Shown: in pieces, positions 36,910-45,347 of the stretch
How positions within the stretch are numbered: position 1 is the stretch's first letter
Layout: the number at the start of each line of letters is the position of its first letter
The notes under the pieces: model-generated
The model's input: the letters and a program-made list of their open reading frames with translations, nothing else
What the model was told of the DNA's origin: nothing
Database searches by the model: none
Assembly: GCA_041915365.1 (NCBI GenBank)
Contig: JAYSBP010000004.1
Location: 62,001-126,000, forward strand
From: UBA6016 sp041915365
GTDB lineage: Bacteria; Campylobacterota; Campylobacteria; Campylobacterales; UBA6016
Direction of reading: 5' to 3'
DNA length: 64,000 nt
Made by a program: the position numbers and the translations under genes

Positions 36910-37155
36910 ATGCAAGCAATGCCGGAACTAAATACAAAAAAAGCCCTATTTTCTTTGCCACCTGTAATATCAAACGAACTAGATGCGGTCGCAAAAGAGC
37001 TACACAAGCGAAAAAGCCATATCGTAGCAGAGGCCTTGGAGATGTATTTTGATAACCTTGATTTGAAGATAGCCAAAAAACGATATGAAGATGTCAAAAG
37101 TGGCAAAGAAAAAACCATACCGCTGAGCGAAGTACTAAAAGAAAATGGGCTTTAA
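36910..37155 (+). CDS. ribbon-helix-helix antitoxin
   Basis: 81 aa. The N-terminal strand KALFSLPPVISNELDAVAKELHKRKSHIVAEALEMYF is an RHH (CopG/RelB/ParD-like) DNA-binding fold; the C-terminal DVKSGKEKTIPLSEVLKENGL is the toxin-wrapping tail. ATG at 36910 follows AAAGG; a second ATG at 36919 is possible. The stop is directly followed by the toxin TTG. Sits inside the tRNA-bounded element. Confidence 0.85.
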   Translation: MQAMPELNTKKALFSLPPVISNELDAVAKELHKRKSHIVAEALEMYFDNLDLKIAKKRYEDVKSGKEKTIPLSEVLKENGL

Positions 37156-37440
37156 TTGTACAAGATAGAGTTTACCAGCAATTCAAAAAAAGAGCTTGAT
37201 GCGCTTGATGGGCAAGTAAAATCTTTTGTGCTCAAAAGCCTTGCGGAGTTTGAGGCAAACTTTGACACCGAATACGAAATCAACCTCATCAAAACAGGCA
37301 AGATAAAGTCCCTCAAGGGCAACTGGAACGGATTTTATCGCCTCAAACTCCGAACTTATAGGGTTATCTACACGAAAGAAGCGGACAAGCTCATAATATT
37401 GGTAGTTAGAATATCGCACCGCAAAGATGTTTACGAGTAG
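37156..37440 (+). CDS. RelE/ParE-superfamily toxin
   Basis: 94 aa with the superfamily's fold pattern: YKIEFTSNSKKELDAL (first strand and helix), SLKGNWNGFYRLKLRTYRVIYT (central strands with basic/aromatic residues) and ILVVRISHRKDVYE. The closing R-x-x-H-R-K-D-x-Y-E is typical of RelE-like mRNA interferases, with R/H/K as catalytic candidates. TTG start abutting the antitoxin stop. Ends three bases before the tRNA repeat. ParE-type gyrase poisoning cannot be excluded. Confidence 0.85.
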   Translation: MYKIEFTSNSKKELDALDGQVKSFVLKSLAEFEANFDTEYEINLIKTGKIKSLKGNWNGFYRLKLRTYRVIYTKEADKLIILVVRISHRKDVYE

Positions 37441-37443
37441 CAG

Positions 37444-37475
37444 GCGTTGAGGTCAGCGGTTCGATCCCGCTATGC
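37444..37475 (+). repeat. attR-like copy of tRNA-Ala 3' end
   Basis: Second copy of the 32-bp repeat, followed by CCCACCA-like sequence lacking one T of the true acceptor stem. It is not a second tRNA: the 5' half is missing and the toxin stop codon precedes it directly. Confidence 0.8.
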
Positions 37476-37506
37476 CCACCAACCTACGATAGTGCATGTT
37501 AACATG

Positions 37507-37791
37507 CTAATCACCTTTCTGAATAGGCAATATCGTGTCTATTCCATCAAAAAAATCTTTAATATCCACATCTAAAATATAAGCTATTTGATATAAATGT
37601 TTTATATTAAAATGTTGTTTTTTCAAATATAGCTCAGACTGAGAAATTAGCCCAACAGACTTCAAATTAAGCGCCTGAGATAATTGCAGCTGAGTAACAC
37701 CCTTTGATTCTCTATATCTCTTAACATTGGCGCCAATTTTTAGGTATAGCCTATCAATCTCGGATTCGGCAATATCATCTATATTCTTCAA
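37507..37791 (-). CDS. XRE-family transcriptional regulator
   Basis: 94 aa. Helix-turn-helix at residues ~17-75 (IGANVKRYRESKGVTQLQLSQALNLKSVGLISQSELYLKKQ, then LYQIAYILDVDIKDFF), the Cro/CI (HTH_3) layout. Divergent from a lipoprotein gene; the shared 87-base gap holds two copies of an 18-bp operator-like motif, so it probably regulates itself and the lipoprotein. Lies just outside the tRNA mini-element. Confidence 0.85.
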   Translation of the reverse strand: MKNIDDIAESEIDRLYLKIGANVKRYRESKGVTQLQLSQALNLKSVGLISQSELYLKKQHFNIKHLYQIAYILDVDIKDFFDGIDTILPIQKGD

Positions 37792-37800
37792 AATTTCCTC

Positions 37801-37864
37801 AAATAGCTATTACTATTTAAGAATACTTTGTTAATATATTTCTATCAAATAGTAATTACTATGT
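37801..37864. promoter_or_regulatory. paired operators between XRE gene and lipoprotein gene
   Basis: The minus strand of 37801-37818 reads AAATAGTAATAGCTATTT; the plus strand of 37847-37864 reads AAATAGTAATTACTATGT (15 of 18 identical). The second contains the perfect 14-bp palindrome ATAGTAATTACTAT. Inverted placement next to each gene start fits cooperative binding of the XRE dimer. Confidence 0.65.
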
Positions 37865-37878
37865 AGGAGGAGCTGTCT

Positions 37879-38268
37879 ATGAAAAATATTATCGTATTGG
37901 CGGGCTTGATATTTCTGTTTACAGGGTGTGCCGATAAAATGTCACATGATTTTTTAAGCAAAAATATCAAAAAAGGGGTTACTTCTAAAGAAGAGGTTAG
38001 GAATGTAATGGGACAACCAAACTCTACGCTATTGGATAGTCCAACAAAGGGCAAAGAAACATGGATTTACGGTAATGTAAAAAATGAGCTCTTAAAAATG
38101 AATGCAAAATCACATATCTCATCAATGGCATCTTCTCTACCAATGGGACAGTACGCCAGCACTGCCTTGGACTTCTTTGATAAAGATTCAGAGATTAAAA
38201 CCTTATATATAATTTTTAATAAAAAGGGCATTGTTGAAACTTACAAAGCTGGCGGCTATGGTATTTAG
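37879..38268 (+). CDS. lipoprotein with SmpA/OmlA (BamE-like) fold
   Basis: 129 aa. Signal peptide with lipobox LFTGC, Cys at residue 17. The mature part NIKKGVTSKEEVRNVMGQPNST...KETWIYG matches the SmpA/OmlA pattern (helix, then G-x-P, then WxY strand). Strong RBS TAGGAGGAG. BamE itself helps outer-membrane protein assembly, but this stand-alone copy is under a dedicated XRE regulator and may have another role, such as a phage- or stress-related surface lipoprotein (inference). Followed by a hairpin. Confidence 0.78.
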   Translation: MKNIIVLAGLIFLFTGCADKMSHDFLSKNIKKGVTSKEEVRNVMGQPNSTLLDSPTKGKETWIYGNVKNELLKMNAKSHISSMASSLPMGQYASTALDFFDKDSEIKTLYIIFNKKGIVETYKAGGYGI

Positions 38269-38284
38269 AATACTAGAATAAAAT

Positions 38285-38307
38285 AAGTTGCACTTCTAGT
38301 GCGACTT
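38285..38307 (+). terminator. hairpin after lipoprotein gene
   Basis: AAGTTGCACT-TCT-AGTGCGACTT: ten paired positions with one G-U. Seventeen bases after the stop. The following ATATCAATC is U-poor, so terminator efficiency is uncertain. Confidence 0.45.
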
Positions 38308-38369
38308 ATATCAATCAACTTTTCATCCACATTGACGATTTTGCTTTATCCAAAGGTGAAGGATTCAAT

Positions 38370-38966
38370 ATGCAAGTCAGAGAAACATCCCAATACCAAT
38401 CATATATGATGAATATCAAAGCCTCTTTGGGCGTGAGCAACGGTTCGGTAACCGATGATGATGGTAGCCTGACGGATGAAGTAAAAGAGCAAATAAAAAA
38501 CGGCGAACTATCTGCGAAGTCACTATCAAATTCATATCTACTTGAGTTTAGCATGACCATCGAAAGCTACTCTAGCAACACATTTGAGGCTCAAAACGGC
38601 ATATTTGATATCAATAAAGTAAAGAGCCTAACGAAAAATTTGGAGCTTGACAAACTTGGCTACAAAGGCAAACCCATAGGTGATTTGACACCTGATGAAG
38701 CAAAAGAACTTGTCGGCGAGGACGGGTTTTTTGGTGTCTCAAAAACATCGGATAGGCTTGCAGACTTTGTTATTGCCGGAGGCGGCGACAATGTCGATAA
38801 GTTAAAATCAGGAAGAGAGGGGATAATAAAAGGCTTCAAAGACGCGGAAGCGCTGTGGGGCGAAAAGCTCCCTGATATATCCTATGATACCCTAGACAAA
38901 GCGCTCTCAAAAATAGACCAAAAGATTGAAGAGCTGGGTGGCAAAACCCTAGACGTGCAGGCTTAG
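38370..38966 (+). CDS. conserved hypothetical protein
   Basis: 198 aa, acidic, no signal peptide or membrane segment. Features: SQYQSYMMNIKASLGVSNGS at the N terminus, a middle GYKGKPIGDLTPDEAKELVGEDGFFGVSKTSDRLADFVI and a C-terminal helix LDKALSKIDQKIEELGGKTLDVQA. I believe similar proteins in this phylum carry the inherited label hydrogenase-4 component G, but no hydrogenase genes are near and nothing here supports that role. RBS GAAGGATT before ATG. Stop shares bases with the convergent mrp stop. Confidence 0.7.
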   Translation: MQVRETSQYQSYMMNIKASLGVSNGSVTDDDGSLTDEVKEQIKNGELSAKSLSNSYLLEFSMTIESYSSNTFEAQNGIFDINKVKSLTKNLELDKLGYKGKPIGDLTPDEAKELVGEDGFFGVSKTSDRLADFVIAGGGDNVDKLKSGREGIIKGFKDAEALWGEKLPDISYDTLDKALSKIDQKIEELGGKTLDVQA

Positions 38967-39784
38967 CCTAACGTCTTTATAAGCTCTTCGGCTATGTTTT
39001 TGTAGTATGCTCTATATTCTTCATCTGCGTGCGCCACAGGCGGTGTCCCCTCGTCACTAAGCTCTCTTATTTGCATAAGCAGCGGTATTTGGCCTAATAG
39101 CTTAACACCATAGTTTGCCGCCAACATTTCGCCTCCGCCCGTACCAAATATATCGTATCTAGCTTTTGTATCAGGCGTTACAAAATAACTCATATTCTCA
39201 ATAATGCCGGCTATCGGCACTTTGATGTCTTGGAACATTCTGATGGCTCTACTGACATCGTCCGTGGCGACCGCTTGCGGAGTTGTTACGAGTATCCCCG
39301 CCGATATTTTCATCTCTTGAGCCGTAGTGAGCTGAATATCTCCTGTTCCTGGAGGCATATCTATAACGAAATAATCAAGTTCCCCCCACTCCACATCTTC
39401 GATGAGTTGCACTAGAGCACTAACGGCAACGGAGCTCCTCCAGACAAGCGGCGTATCAGGGGTAGGGGTCGTGATACCGACTGACATTATCTTAACCCCA
39501 TAGTTTTCGCTAGGTATTATCTTGTCATTTGAGCCCCATTTGAGCGTCTCGTGTCTGATATTTAGAAGTCGTGGAATATCTGGACCGTATATGTCCGCAT
39601 CCAGTATCCCTACTTTTTTCCCTCGTTGCGCAAGCGCTACCGCTAGATTGGCGCTAACAGTGCTTTTGCCTACACCGCCCTTACCGCTTGTGACAGCTAT
39701 GACGTGCTTTGCAAACTTTGCTCTGTCGTTTGGTTTTTCAAAAGTACCGTAAGTAATCGGTTTTTTAGCTGGAGACGGATTCAT
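38963..39784 (-). CDS. mrp: Mrp/NBP35-family P-loop FeS carrier ATPase
   Basis: 273 aa. Deviant Walker A VTSGKGGVGKSTVSANLAVALAQ and the DADIYGPDIPRLL motif are diagnostic of Mrp/ApbC. VIDMPPGTGDIQLT is Walker B. The usual N-terminal MIP18/DUF59 domain is missing. The CxxC cluster-binding pair seen in many homologues is not obvious in IIENMSYFVTPDTKARYDIFG, where Cys are absent. Delivers FeS clusters in the family; the missing Cys makes a scaffold role uncertain. Overlaps the upstream hypothetical gene by 20 bases. Confidence 0.85.
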   Translation of the reverse strand: MNPSPAKKPITYGTFEKPNDRAKFAKHVIAVTSGKGGVGKSTVSANLAVALAQRGKKVGILDADIYGPDIPRLLNIRHETLKWGSNDKIIPSENYGVKIMSVGITTPTPDTPLVWRSSVAVSALVQLIEDVEWGELDYFVIDMPPGTGDIQLTTAQEMKISAGILVTTPQAVATDDVSRAIRMFQDIKVPIAGIIENMSYFVTPDTKARYDIFGTGGGEMLAANYGVKLLGQIPLLMQIRELSDEGTPPVAHADEEYRAYYKNIAEELIKTLG

Positions 39785-40163
39785 TTTGTACCTCTTTGAT
39801 GGCGCTCTCGATTTTTCTTATTGCCCGCTTCGCTTTGATAGTCCACTCGCTAGTGGCGTCCTCGGCCTTTGGGAAACTCTTTGCGAGCTCTTCGTATACT
39901 TCAAGTCTGCCTTCCATGAGCCTTTTGATCACCTCAAGAGCCTCTGGCAAGCGTCCGTTGTCTTTTGCTACTTTTAGTAACTCGCCGAACATTTTGTGAT
40001 TATCGGAAAGTTTTATCTCAAACCCCATTTGTTCAGACATCGCTCTAAGTTCTAAATTTGATATATATATTCCGCTATAGTCGACGCCAAGTAGCTCGTA
40101 TAAGTAGAAACCGAGAGAATTAGAAATTAAATTTTTATTATCATCAATATTAGAAATATTCAT
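39765..40163 (-). CDS. conserved hypothetical helical protein coupled to mrp
   Basis: 132 aa from an ATG (an in-frame GTG adds four residues). No signal or membrane helix. Helical C-terminal half (LPEALEVIKRLMEGRLEVYEELAKSF, TIKAKRAIRKIESAIKEVQNES). Not recognised. The 20-base overlap with mrp implies co-expression, and its promoter shares the divergent region with the respiratory operon, so an accessory role in FeS or molybdoenzyme maturation is possible (inference only). Confidence 0.6.
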   Translation of the reverse strand: MNISNIDDNKNLISNSLGFYLYELLGVDYSGIYISNLELRAMSEQMGFEIKLSDNHKMFGELLKVAKDNGRLPEALEVIKRLMEGRLEVYEELAKSFPKAEDATSEWTIKAKRAIRKIESAIKEVQNESVSS

Positions 40164-40430
40164 AATAAATCTCACTTACAGTTTAACATTTTTTATAGAA
40201 ATTCATCTTAGCCAAAAGATTATGAAAATACAATTGAATAACTATGATTTAAGCTGTTTGAGGAGAGTTTCAAAAGCGTTTTTTATGGTGTTACTTATAC
40301 TTATTTAAATAAAAATAATAATAACTTTAGTTAATACAATTAAGACTTCATTAAGATAGTTTTACTTAAAATTTATTCCCTTGCAAAAAGCAAAAATCAA
40401 AAGTCAAGAAGAGTAATAAAAGGAGCGTTT
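40164..40430. promoter_or_regulatory. AT-rich divergent control region upstream of the reductase operon
   Basis: About 267 bp between the hypothetical gene and the rhodanese gene, very AT-rich. Contains two direct ATTAAGA repeats exactly 11 bp apart (40339-40345, 40350-40356). A possible -10 TAAAAT lies near 40367, about 12 bases beyond the second repeat, so the repeats cover the -35 region. One-turn direct repeats there are typical of OmpR-type activator sites (inference). Strong RBS AAAGGAGCG before the first gene. I see no other structure. Confidence 0.5.
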
Positions 40431-41351
40431 ATGAAGAAGCTACTGGCATCACTTTGCCTATTTTCTTCCGTTGCCGCCGTCTCACTTCTAGCCGATGACA
40501 TCACCATATCGGCAAAAGAAGCTAAGGAGCTAATCGGTAAACCGGGAGTTGTGTTTGTAAGCGGCGATAATGCTGACGTTTACGGACTTAACCACGTGGA
40601 AGGCTCTATGAATATGGATGCTCACCACCTTCACCATTCTGATATAACGGGACATCTACACTGTGCTCCGCTTTATATGTGCATAGACGAAGCTGAGAAG
40701 TTTATCGGTGCAAAAGGTATCGACAACGATACGCTAGTAATAGCATACGATGACTTCAAAGGTCCAAACGCTTCAGGCGTGTGGCATTTTTTCAAAAGCT
40801 ACGGACACAACAAAGTAAAAATAGTAAACGGCGGTATCACGCAGCTTAAAAACGAAGGCGTAAAAATAGCAAAAGGCGCAGAGCCAAAAGTAGCCGCAAA
40901 AACCTTCAAAATCGATCCTAAAAAAATCAACTACGACATAATAGCTTCCAAAGAAGAGGTTCTAAAAGCCGTTAAAGACATAGAAGTAAACGGCGACAAC
41001 TCAAAATATATGATTATTGACTCAAGAAGAATTGAAGAGATAATAGGTGCTACAAAACTTGACAACGTTGCCCGTGGCGGACACGTTCCAAACGCTAAGT
41101 TTATGGAGTGGACAAACTTCAGCGACTCCGCAAAAAAACTCTCTTACAAGTCTGAAGACGAGATGAGAGCCGCTTTAGAAAAATTTGGCATCAATAAGGA
41201 CAAAACTATATACACATACTGCCACGTCGGTGCGGGTAGAGGTTCGTATATAGCTACCGTGCTTGAAAAACTTGGCTACAAAAACGTAAAAGTCTATACC
41301 GGCTCTTGGGATGAGTGGGGTAATGACTGGAACATGCCGATAAGACGATGA
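40431..41351 (+). CDS. periplasmic two-domain rhodanese (thiosulfate sulfurtransferase)
   Basis: 306 aa with a Sec signal peptide (MKKLLASLCLFSSVAAVSLLA). Two rhodanese domains: an inactive-looking N-terminal one (LNHVEGSMNMDAHHL, VIAYDDFKGPNASGVWHFF) and a C-terminal one with catalytic Cys in YCHVGAGRGSYIATVL, ending GSWDEWGNDWNMPI. Transfers sulfane sulfur in the family. First gene of the molybdoenzyme operon, so it may feed or process a sulfur substrate or detoxify a product in the periplasm (inference). Confidence 0.88.
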   Translation: MKKLLASLCLFSSVAAVSLLADDITISAKEAKELIGKPGVVFVSGDNADVYGLNHVEGSMNMDAHHLHHSDITGHLHCAPLYMCIDEAEKFIGAKGIDNDTLVIAYDDFKGPNASGVWHFFKSYGHNKVKIVNGGITQLKNEGVKIAKGAEPKVAAKTFKIDPKKINYDIIASKEEVLKAVKDIEVNGDNSKYMIIDSRRIEEIIGATKLDNVARGGHVPNAKFMEWTNFSDSAKKLSYKSEDEMRAALEKFGINKDKTIYTYCHVGAGRGSYIATVLEKLGYKNVKVYTGSWDEWGNDWNMPIRR

Positions 41352-41365
41352 GGGAGAAAGTAATA

Positions 41366-44245
41366 ATGGTAAAAAATAGAAGAGACTTTTTAAAAGCTTC
41401 CGGTCTAACAGCGGCGCTCGTAGCCGGTCAGGGTTCGTTGTTCGCAAAAACCAACGTAACCAAAGTTGAAAATGCAAAAGAAGCGTATCCAAACGCTAGC
41501 ATGACTGAAAATCTGTATAGAAATGAATTTGAATTCACTTACGGCAAAAAAGAAGAGCATGGTTTTGCATATCACTGCGTTAACTGTCAAGGTAACTGTG
41601 CGTGGGAAATTTGGTCAAACAACGGCGTAATAACTAGAGAAAACCAATCTGCAAGATACCCGATAATAAACCCTAGCGTCCCTGACTTTAACCCTAGAGG
41701 CTGTAATAAGGGCGTTGAACACTCTCAAGTAATGTACGAAAAAGACAGAATCCTCTATCCAATGAAAAGAGTTGGCAACAGAGGCGAGGGTAAATGGAAA
41801 AGAATAAGCTGGGATGAGGCTACACAAGAAGTAGCGCAAAAGCTATACGACACTATGATAGACCCGAAAAAAGGTCCGGGAGCAATTACGGTTCACGCTG
41901 GTACAGGTCTACTAACCGAAGGTAGAAGAGGTGGTCCTCTTAGATTCTCTACTCAACTTGGAGCAGTTAGAATTTACCCTGCTTCATACCTAGGGGATAT
42001 GTTCTCAGGTGCCGCTGTAGCATACGGCGAAGGTAATATGGGCTGTACTTACGACTTTATGTATGGCGTAAACCTAGCTATCATGTGGGGGGCAAACCCA
42101 TCTGCGACTAGAATTCCTGATGCTCACTTCGTATGGGAAGGCAAATACAACGGTGCAAAAATCGTTGTTATCACCCCTGAATTTTCGGCATCAGCTTCAA
42201 GAGCACACCTATGGGTACCTATCAAAGCGGGTACGGATAACTTCCTTGCTATCAGCATCATAAACGAGCTAATCAGCAAAAAACTTTATATGCCGCAAGC
42301 AATAAAAACTTATACGGATCTTCCTTTCCTTGTAAGACTAGACAACAAAAAACTTCTTAGAAGAAGCGATTTCGAGCACGCAAAAGATGCAAAAGAGCAT
42401 CACAAATTTGATGAGCAGTTCTATGCATGGAACACAAAAACAAATTCTGTAGCTTTGATGCCTGGCTCAGAGGGAAGCGATGTCAAGACACTGAGACTAA
42501 AAGACAAAGGTTATGACATAGACCCAGCGATAGAGGGCACTTGGGAAGTAAAACTATCCGATGGTAAAGCTGTAAAAGTAACAACTGTTTTTGAAATGCT
42601 AAAAGCTGAAGCGGCGAAATTCCCAGCTTCTGAAACTCAAAAAATTACAGGCGTTCACCCTTCAATCGTTGAAGAACTTGCACGTGATATAGCAAAAGAA
42701 AAAGTAGTTGAAATCACTACGGGCTTTGCGCTGAACAAATACTTTAACGGTATTTTGAATATCTGGAATATCGCTTCAATCTGTGGTCTAACAGGTAGAT
42801 ATGGTCCAAGAGGCGGTCTAAACACAGAAAATGAATTCCAACTTTCAGGTCTTGAGGCTCTTTCAGGTCACGCTGGTAAATACCAAGCTAGATTTGGCTC
42901 AGGATTCTTCGGTGAATTTATGATGGGCAACGGTATGAAGGACTTTGATAGATACTTCTCTGATGCAGACCTCAAAAAATCTCAAGGTATCGAGAAAAAA
43001 GAGTACAAAGCTATTATCGAGCAAATGGTAAAAGACGGTAAAGCCTATGCGGAAAATCCAAAAGACGCAAAAAGAGCAAAACCTTTCTGGACACCTGAAG
43101 TAGCGCTTCTTGTTGCCGATTCTAAATTTAGAAGAACAAAAGGTAGCACCTACAGAGCCGAATTCCTAAGGCTTACAAAATACTTTGCGTATGTAGATTA
43201 CAGAATGAGCGAAACCGCAATATATGCGGACATACTTCTCCCTGCAAAATCACACTATGAAGTATACGACCTTAGAAGCTCGCCTGGATACCATAGATTT
43301 ACAAACCTTGCATACCCTGTGGCAAATCTAAAACCTGTCGGTGAGGCAAAAGACGAATGGAGCATATTTGAACTTCTATCTCAAAAACTTCAAGAGATAG
43401 CCAAAAAAGGGCCTGTTCAAAAAGTAAAAGACCCTAAATACACGAGAGACGGCGTAAGAGAGCTTGATAAGTTCCATGACGAGTATACAAACCACGACGA
43501 AGAGTCAGAGGGTCTACTAGAGCCGTATCTTGGTGATGACAAGCTTGCTGTAGAAGCGGCGCTTGACAAATGTGAGCAATATGCCCCTTATACAATCGAT
43601 AAAATGAGAAAATCAGGCGGTTTCCTCGTTCTTAACGAAAAAGCGGCAAAAACGTCTCCACTATACGCAGATAGACCGTTTAACTCCTGGGAAGATCAAA
43701 TGTTCAAATTTGAAAGATTTGAGACTATGACAGGTAGACAAACATTCTATGTTGACCATGAAATGTGGCTAAAACTCGGTGCAAATGTGAACACCGCAAG
43801 AGACAATATAGCACCTGTAAACAAAGCGTTTCCATTCAAAATGCTGACGCCGCATGCTAGATGGTCTATCCACGCCAACTGGAAAAACTCTAAATTCCTT
43901 ATGAGGCTCCAAAGAGGTAAGCCTTGGATAGCAGTCAACGATAAAGTTGCTCAAATCAAGGGAATCAAAGACGGCGATGACGTAAGAGTATACAATGGTC
44001 TTGGCCAGTTCTTTGCCATGGCTAAAGTATCGCACTCTGCACCAATGGATGCGCTAGTGATAGAGGATGGCTGGGAACCGAATATGTTCAAAGGCCTAAG
44101 AGGGCCAAACGACGTAGTTCCTACTTCGCTAAATCTTTTGGAAATGGCGGACAACTGGGGACACCTAAAATTCGGCGGTCTATGGGACGGTAACCAATAT
44201 GCGTACGACGCTGCCGTTAACATAGAAAAAGCTAAAAAAGCGTAA
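41366..44245 (+). CDS. type II DMSO-reductase-family molybdoenzyme, catalytic subunit
   Basis: 959 aa. Twin-arginine signal NRRDFLKASGLTAALVAG, so it is exported folded. The FeS ligands are H70-x3-C74-x3-C78-x34-C113 (FS0 cluster with His ligand, as in NarG/SerA/EbdA), with an extra Cys at 71. YLGDM places an Asp at 211 as the likely Mo ligand of this clade. Relatives reduce selenate, chlorate or perchlorate, or oxidise dimethyl sulfide or ethylbenzene; sequence does not decide. ATG chosen after GGGAGAAAG; an upstream ATG overlaps the rhodanese stop. Operon with FeS, heme and chaperone genes. Confidence 0.9.
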   Translation: MVKNRRDFLKASGLTAALVAGQGSLFAKTNVTKVENAKEAYPNASMTENLYRNEFEFTYGKKEEHGFAYHCVNCQGNCAWEIWSNNGVITRENQSARYPIINPSVPDFNPRGCNKGVEHSQVMYEKDRILYPMKRVGNRGEGKWKRISWDEATQEVAQKLYDTMIDPKKGPGAITVHAGTGLLTEGRRGGPLRFSTQLGAVRIYPASYLGDMFSGAAVAYGEGNMGCTYDFMYGVNLAIMWGANPSATRIPDAHFVWEGKYNGAKIVVITPEFSASASRAHLWVPIKAGTDNFLAISIINELISKKLYMPQAIKTYTDLPFLVRLDNKKLLRRSDFEHAKDAKEHHKFDEQFYAWNTKTNSVALMPGSEGSDVKTLRLKDKGYDIDPAIEGTWEVKLSDGKAVKVTTVFEMLKAEAAKFPASETQKITGVHPSIVEELARDIAKEKVVEITTGFALNKYFNGILNIWNIASICGLTGRYGPRGGLNTENEFQLSGLEALSGHAGKYQARFGSGFFGEFMMGNGMKDFDRYFSDADLKKSQGIEKKEYKAIIEQMVKDGKAYAENPKDAKRAKPFWTPEVALLVADSKFRRTKGSTYRAEFLRLTKYFAYVDYRMSETAIYADILLPAKSHYEVYDLRSSPGYHRFTNLAYPVANLKPVGEAKDEWSIFELLSQKLQEIAKKGPVQKVKDPKYTRDGVRELDKFHDEYTNHDEESEGLLEPYLGDDKLAVEAALDKCEQYAPYTIDKMRKSGGFLVLNEKAAKTSPLYADRPFNSWEDQMFKFERFETMTGRQTFYVDHEMWLKLGANVNTARDNIAPVNKAFPFKMLTPHARWSIHANWKNSKFLMRLQRGKPWIAVNDKVAQIKGIKDGDDVRVYNGLGQFFAMAKVSHSAPMDALVIEDGWEPNMFKGLRGPNDVVPTSLNLLEMADNWGHLKFGGLWDGNQYAYDAAVNIEKAKKA

Positions 44246-44258
44246 CGGAGAATAATAT

Positions 44259-45347
44259 ATGTCAGCTAATGTAGAAACATCAAAAAGACAATTAGCAATG
44301 GTCATGGACCTAAACAAATGTATAGGTTGTCAAACATGCACCGTTGCCTGTAAAACACAATGGACGAATAGAAACGGTAGAGATTATATGTATTGGAACA
44401 ACGTCGAGACGTTCCCTGGTGCTGGTTATCCAAAAAACTGGCAAACATCAGGCGGCGGCTTCGATGCTGAAGGAAATGTAAAGGAAGGCGTTATCCCTGA
44501 AATAGAGACTGGATACGGCACTCCTTGGGACTTCAATCATGAAGACCTAGCAAAGGGCGTTGAATTCAAATCAAACGTAGCCCCTATCTGGGGTCCAAAC
44601 TGGGATGAAGATCAAGGTGCTGGTAATTTCCCATCTGACAATTATTTCTTTTATATCCCAAGGATTTGCAACCACTGCGACAATCCTGGATGTCTTGCAT
44701 CTTGCCCTAGAGATGCGATATTTAAAAGAAGCCAAGACGGTGTCGTACTTGTGGACCAAGACAGATGTCAAGGTTATAGATTTTGTATAGCTGGATGCCC
44801 ATACAAAAAAATCTATTTCAACCCAAAAATCTCAAAATCAGAAAAATGTATTTTCTGTTTCCCAAGAATCGAAAAAGGTCTTCCAACCGCTTGCGCACAA
44901 CAATGTGTAGGTAGAATCAGATTTGTAGGTTTCCTTGACGACGAAGAGGGGCAAATCTACAAACTTGTCAAAAAATACAAAGTAGCTCTTCCGCTAAGAC
45001 CGGATGCGAACACTGGTGCGAACGTGTATTATGTACCGCCTGTATCTGGACCGCTCAAGTTTGACGCAAACGGCAAACCAATCGAGGGAAGCGACAGAAT
45101 TCCTGCCGAGCAACTTGAAGCGCTTTTTGGCAAAGAAGTTCATACGGCGATTAAAACTATAAAAGATGAGATGGAAAACAGAAAAGCTACAGGTAAATCT
45201 GAGCTTCTTGACCTTCTAATCGCATACAAACACTCTGATATGTTTAGACTTGACGCAGGTTACTATGCGCATCACAACAGCTCGCTAAAACCTGTTGACC
45301 ACAGATACGATGCTGGTAAATTCACATCATTTAAGGCGGTGCACTAA
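44259..45347 (+). CDS. molybdoenzyme iron-sulfur subunit
   Basis: 362 aa with four ferredoxin-type cluster motifs: CIGCQTCTVACK, CNHCDNPGCLASCP, CQGYRFCIAGCPY and CIFC...CAQQC. The layout matches NarH/SerB/DdhB/EbdB. No signal peptide, so it is carried across by the Tat signal of the catalytic subunit. It passes electrons between the Mo site and the heme subunit. Overlaps the next gene by one base (TAATG). Confidence 0.92.
   Translation: MSANVETSKRQLAMVMDLNKCIGCQTCTVACKTQWTNRNGRDYMYWNNVETFPGAGYPKNWQTSGGGFDAEGNVKEGVIPEIETGYGTPWDFNHEDLAKGVEFKSNVAPIWGPNWDEDQGAGNFPSDNYFFYIPRICNHCDNPGCLASCPRDAIFKRSQDGVVLVDQDRCQGYRFCIAGCPYKKIYFNPKISKSEKCIFCFPRIEKGLPTACAQQCVGRIRFVGFLDDEEGQIYKLVKKYKVALPLRPDANTGANVYYVPPVSGPLKFDANGKPIEGSDRIPAEQLEALFGKEVHTAIKTIKDEMENRKATGKSELLDLLIAYKHSDMFRLDAGYYAHHNSSLKPVDHRYDAGKFTSFKAVH

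Larger units (their letters stand above)
36723..37481 (+). mobile_element. mini-element at tRNA-Ala 3' end carrying only a toxin-antitoxin pair
   Basis: A 32-bp perfect direct repeat of the tRNA 3' half (36723-36754 and 37444-37475) bounds ~690 bp. Beyond the 32 bp the match continues as CCACCA with one T missing. The pattern (functional tRNA on one side, a copy of its 3' end on the other) is what tyrosine-recombinase islands leave when they insert in tRNA genes. No integrase is present, so the unit is either a deletion remnant or moved in trans (inference). Its cargo is a promoter-operator, an RHH antitoxin and a RelE-like toxin that ends three bases before the repeat. Confidence 0.75.

Noticed and set aside
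37444..37482. Second tRNA-Ala gene
   Set aside because: Only the 3' half is present, the acceptor copy lacks one T, and the toxin stop codon precedes it directly.
38370..38966. Hydrogenase-4 component G label
   Set aside because: I recall this label on similar proteins, but no hydrogenase motif or neighbour supports it here.
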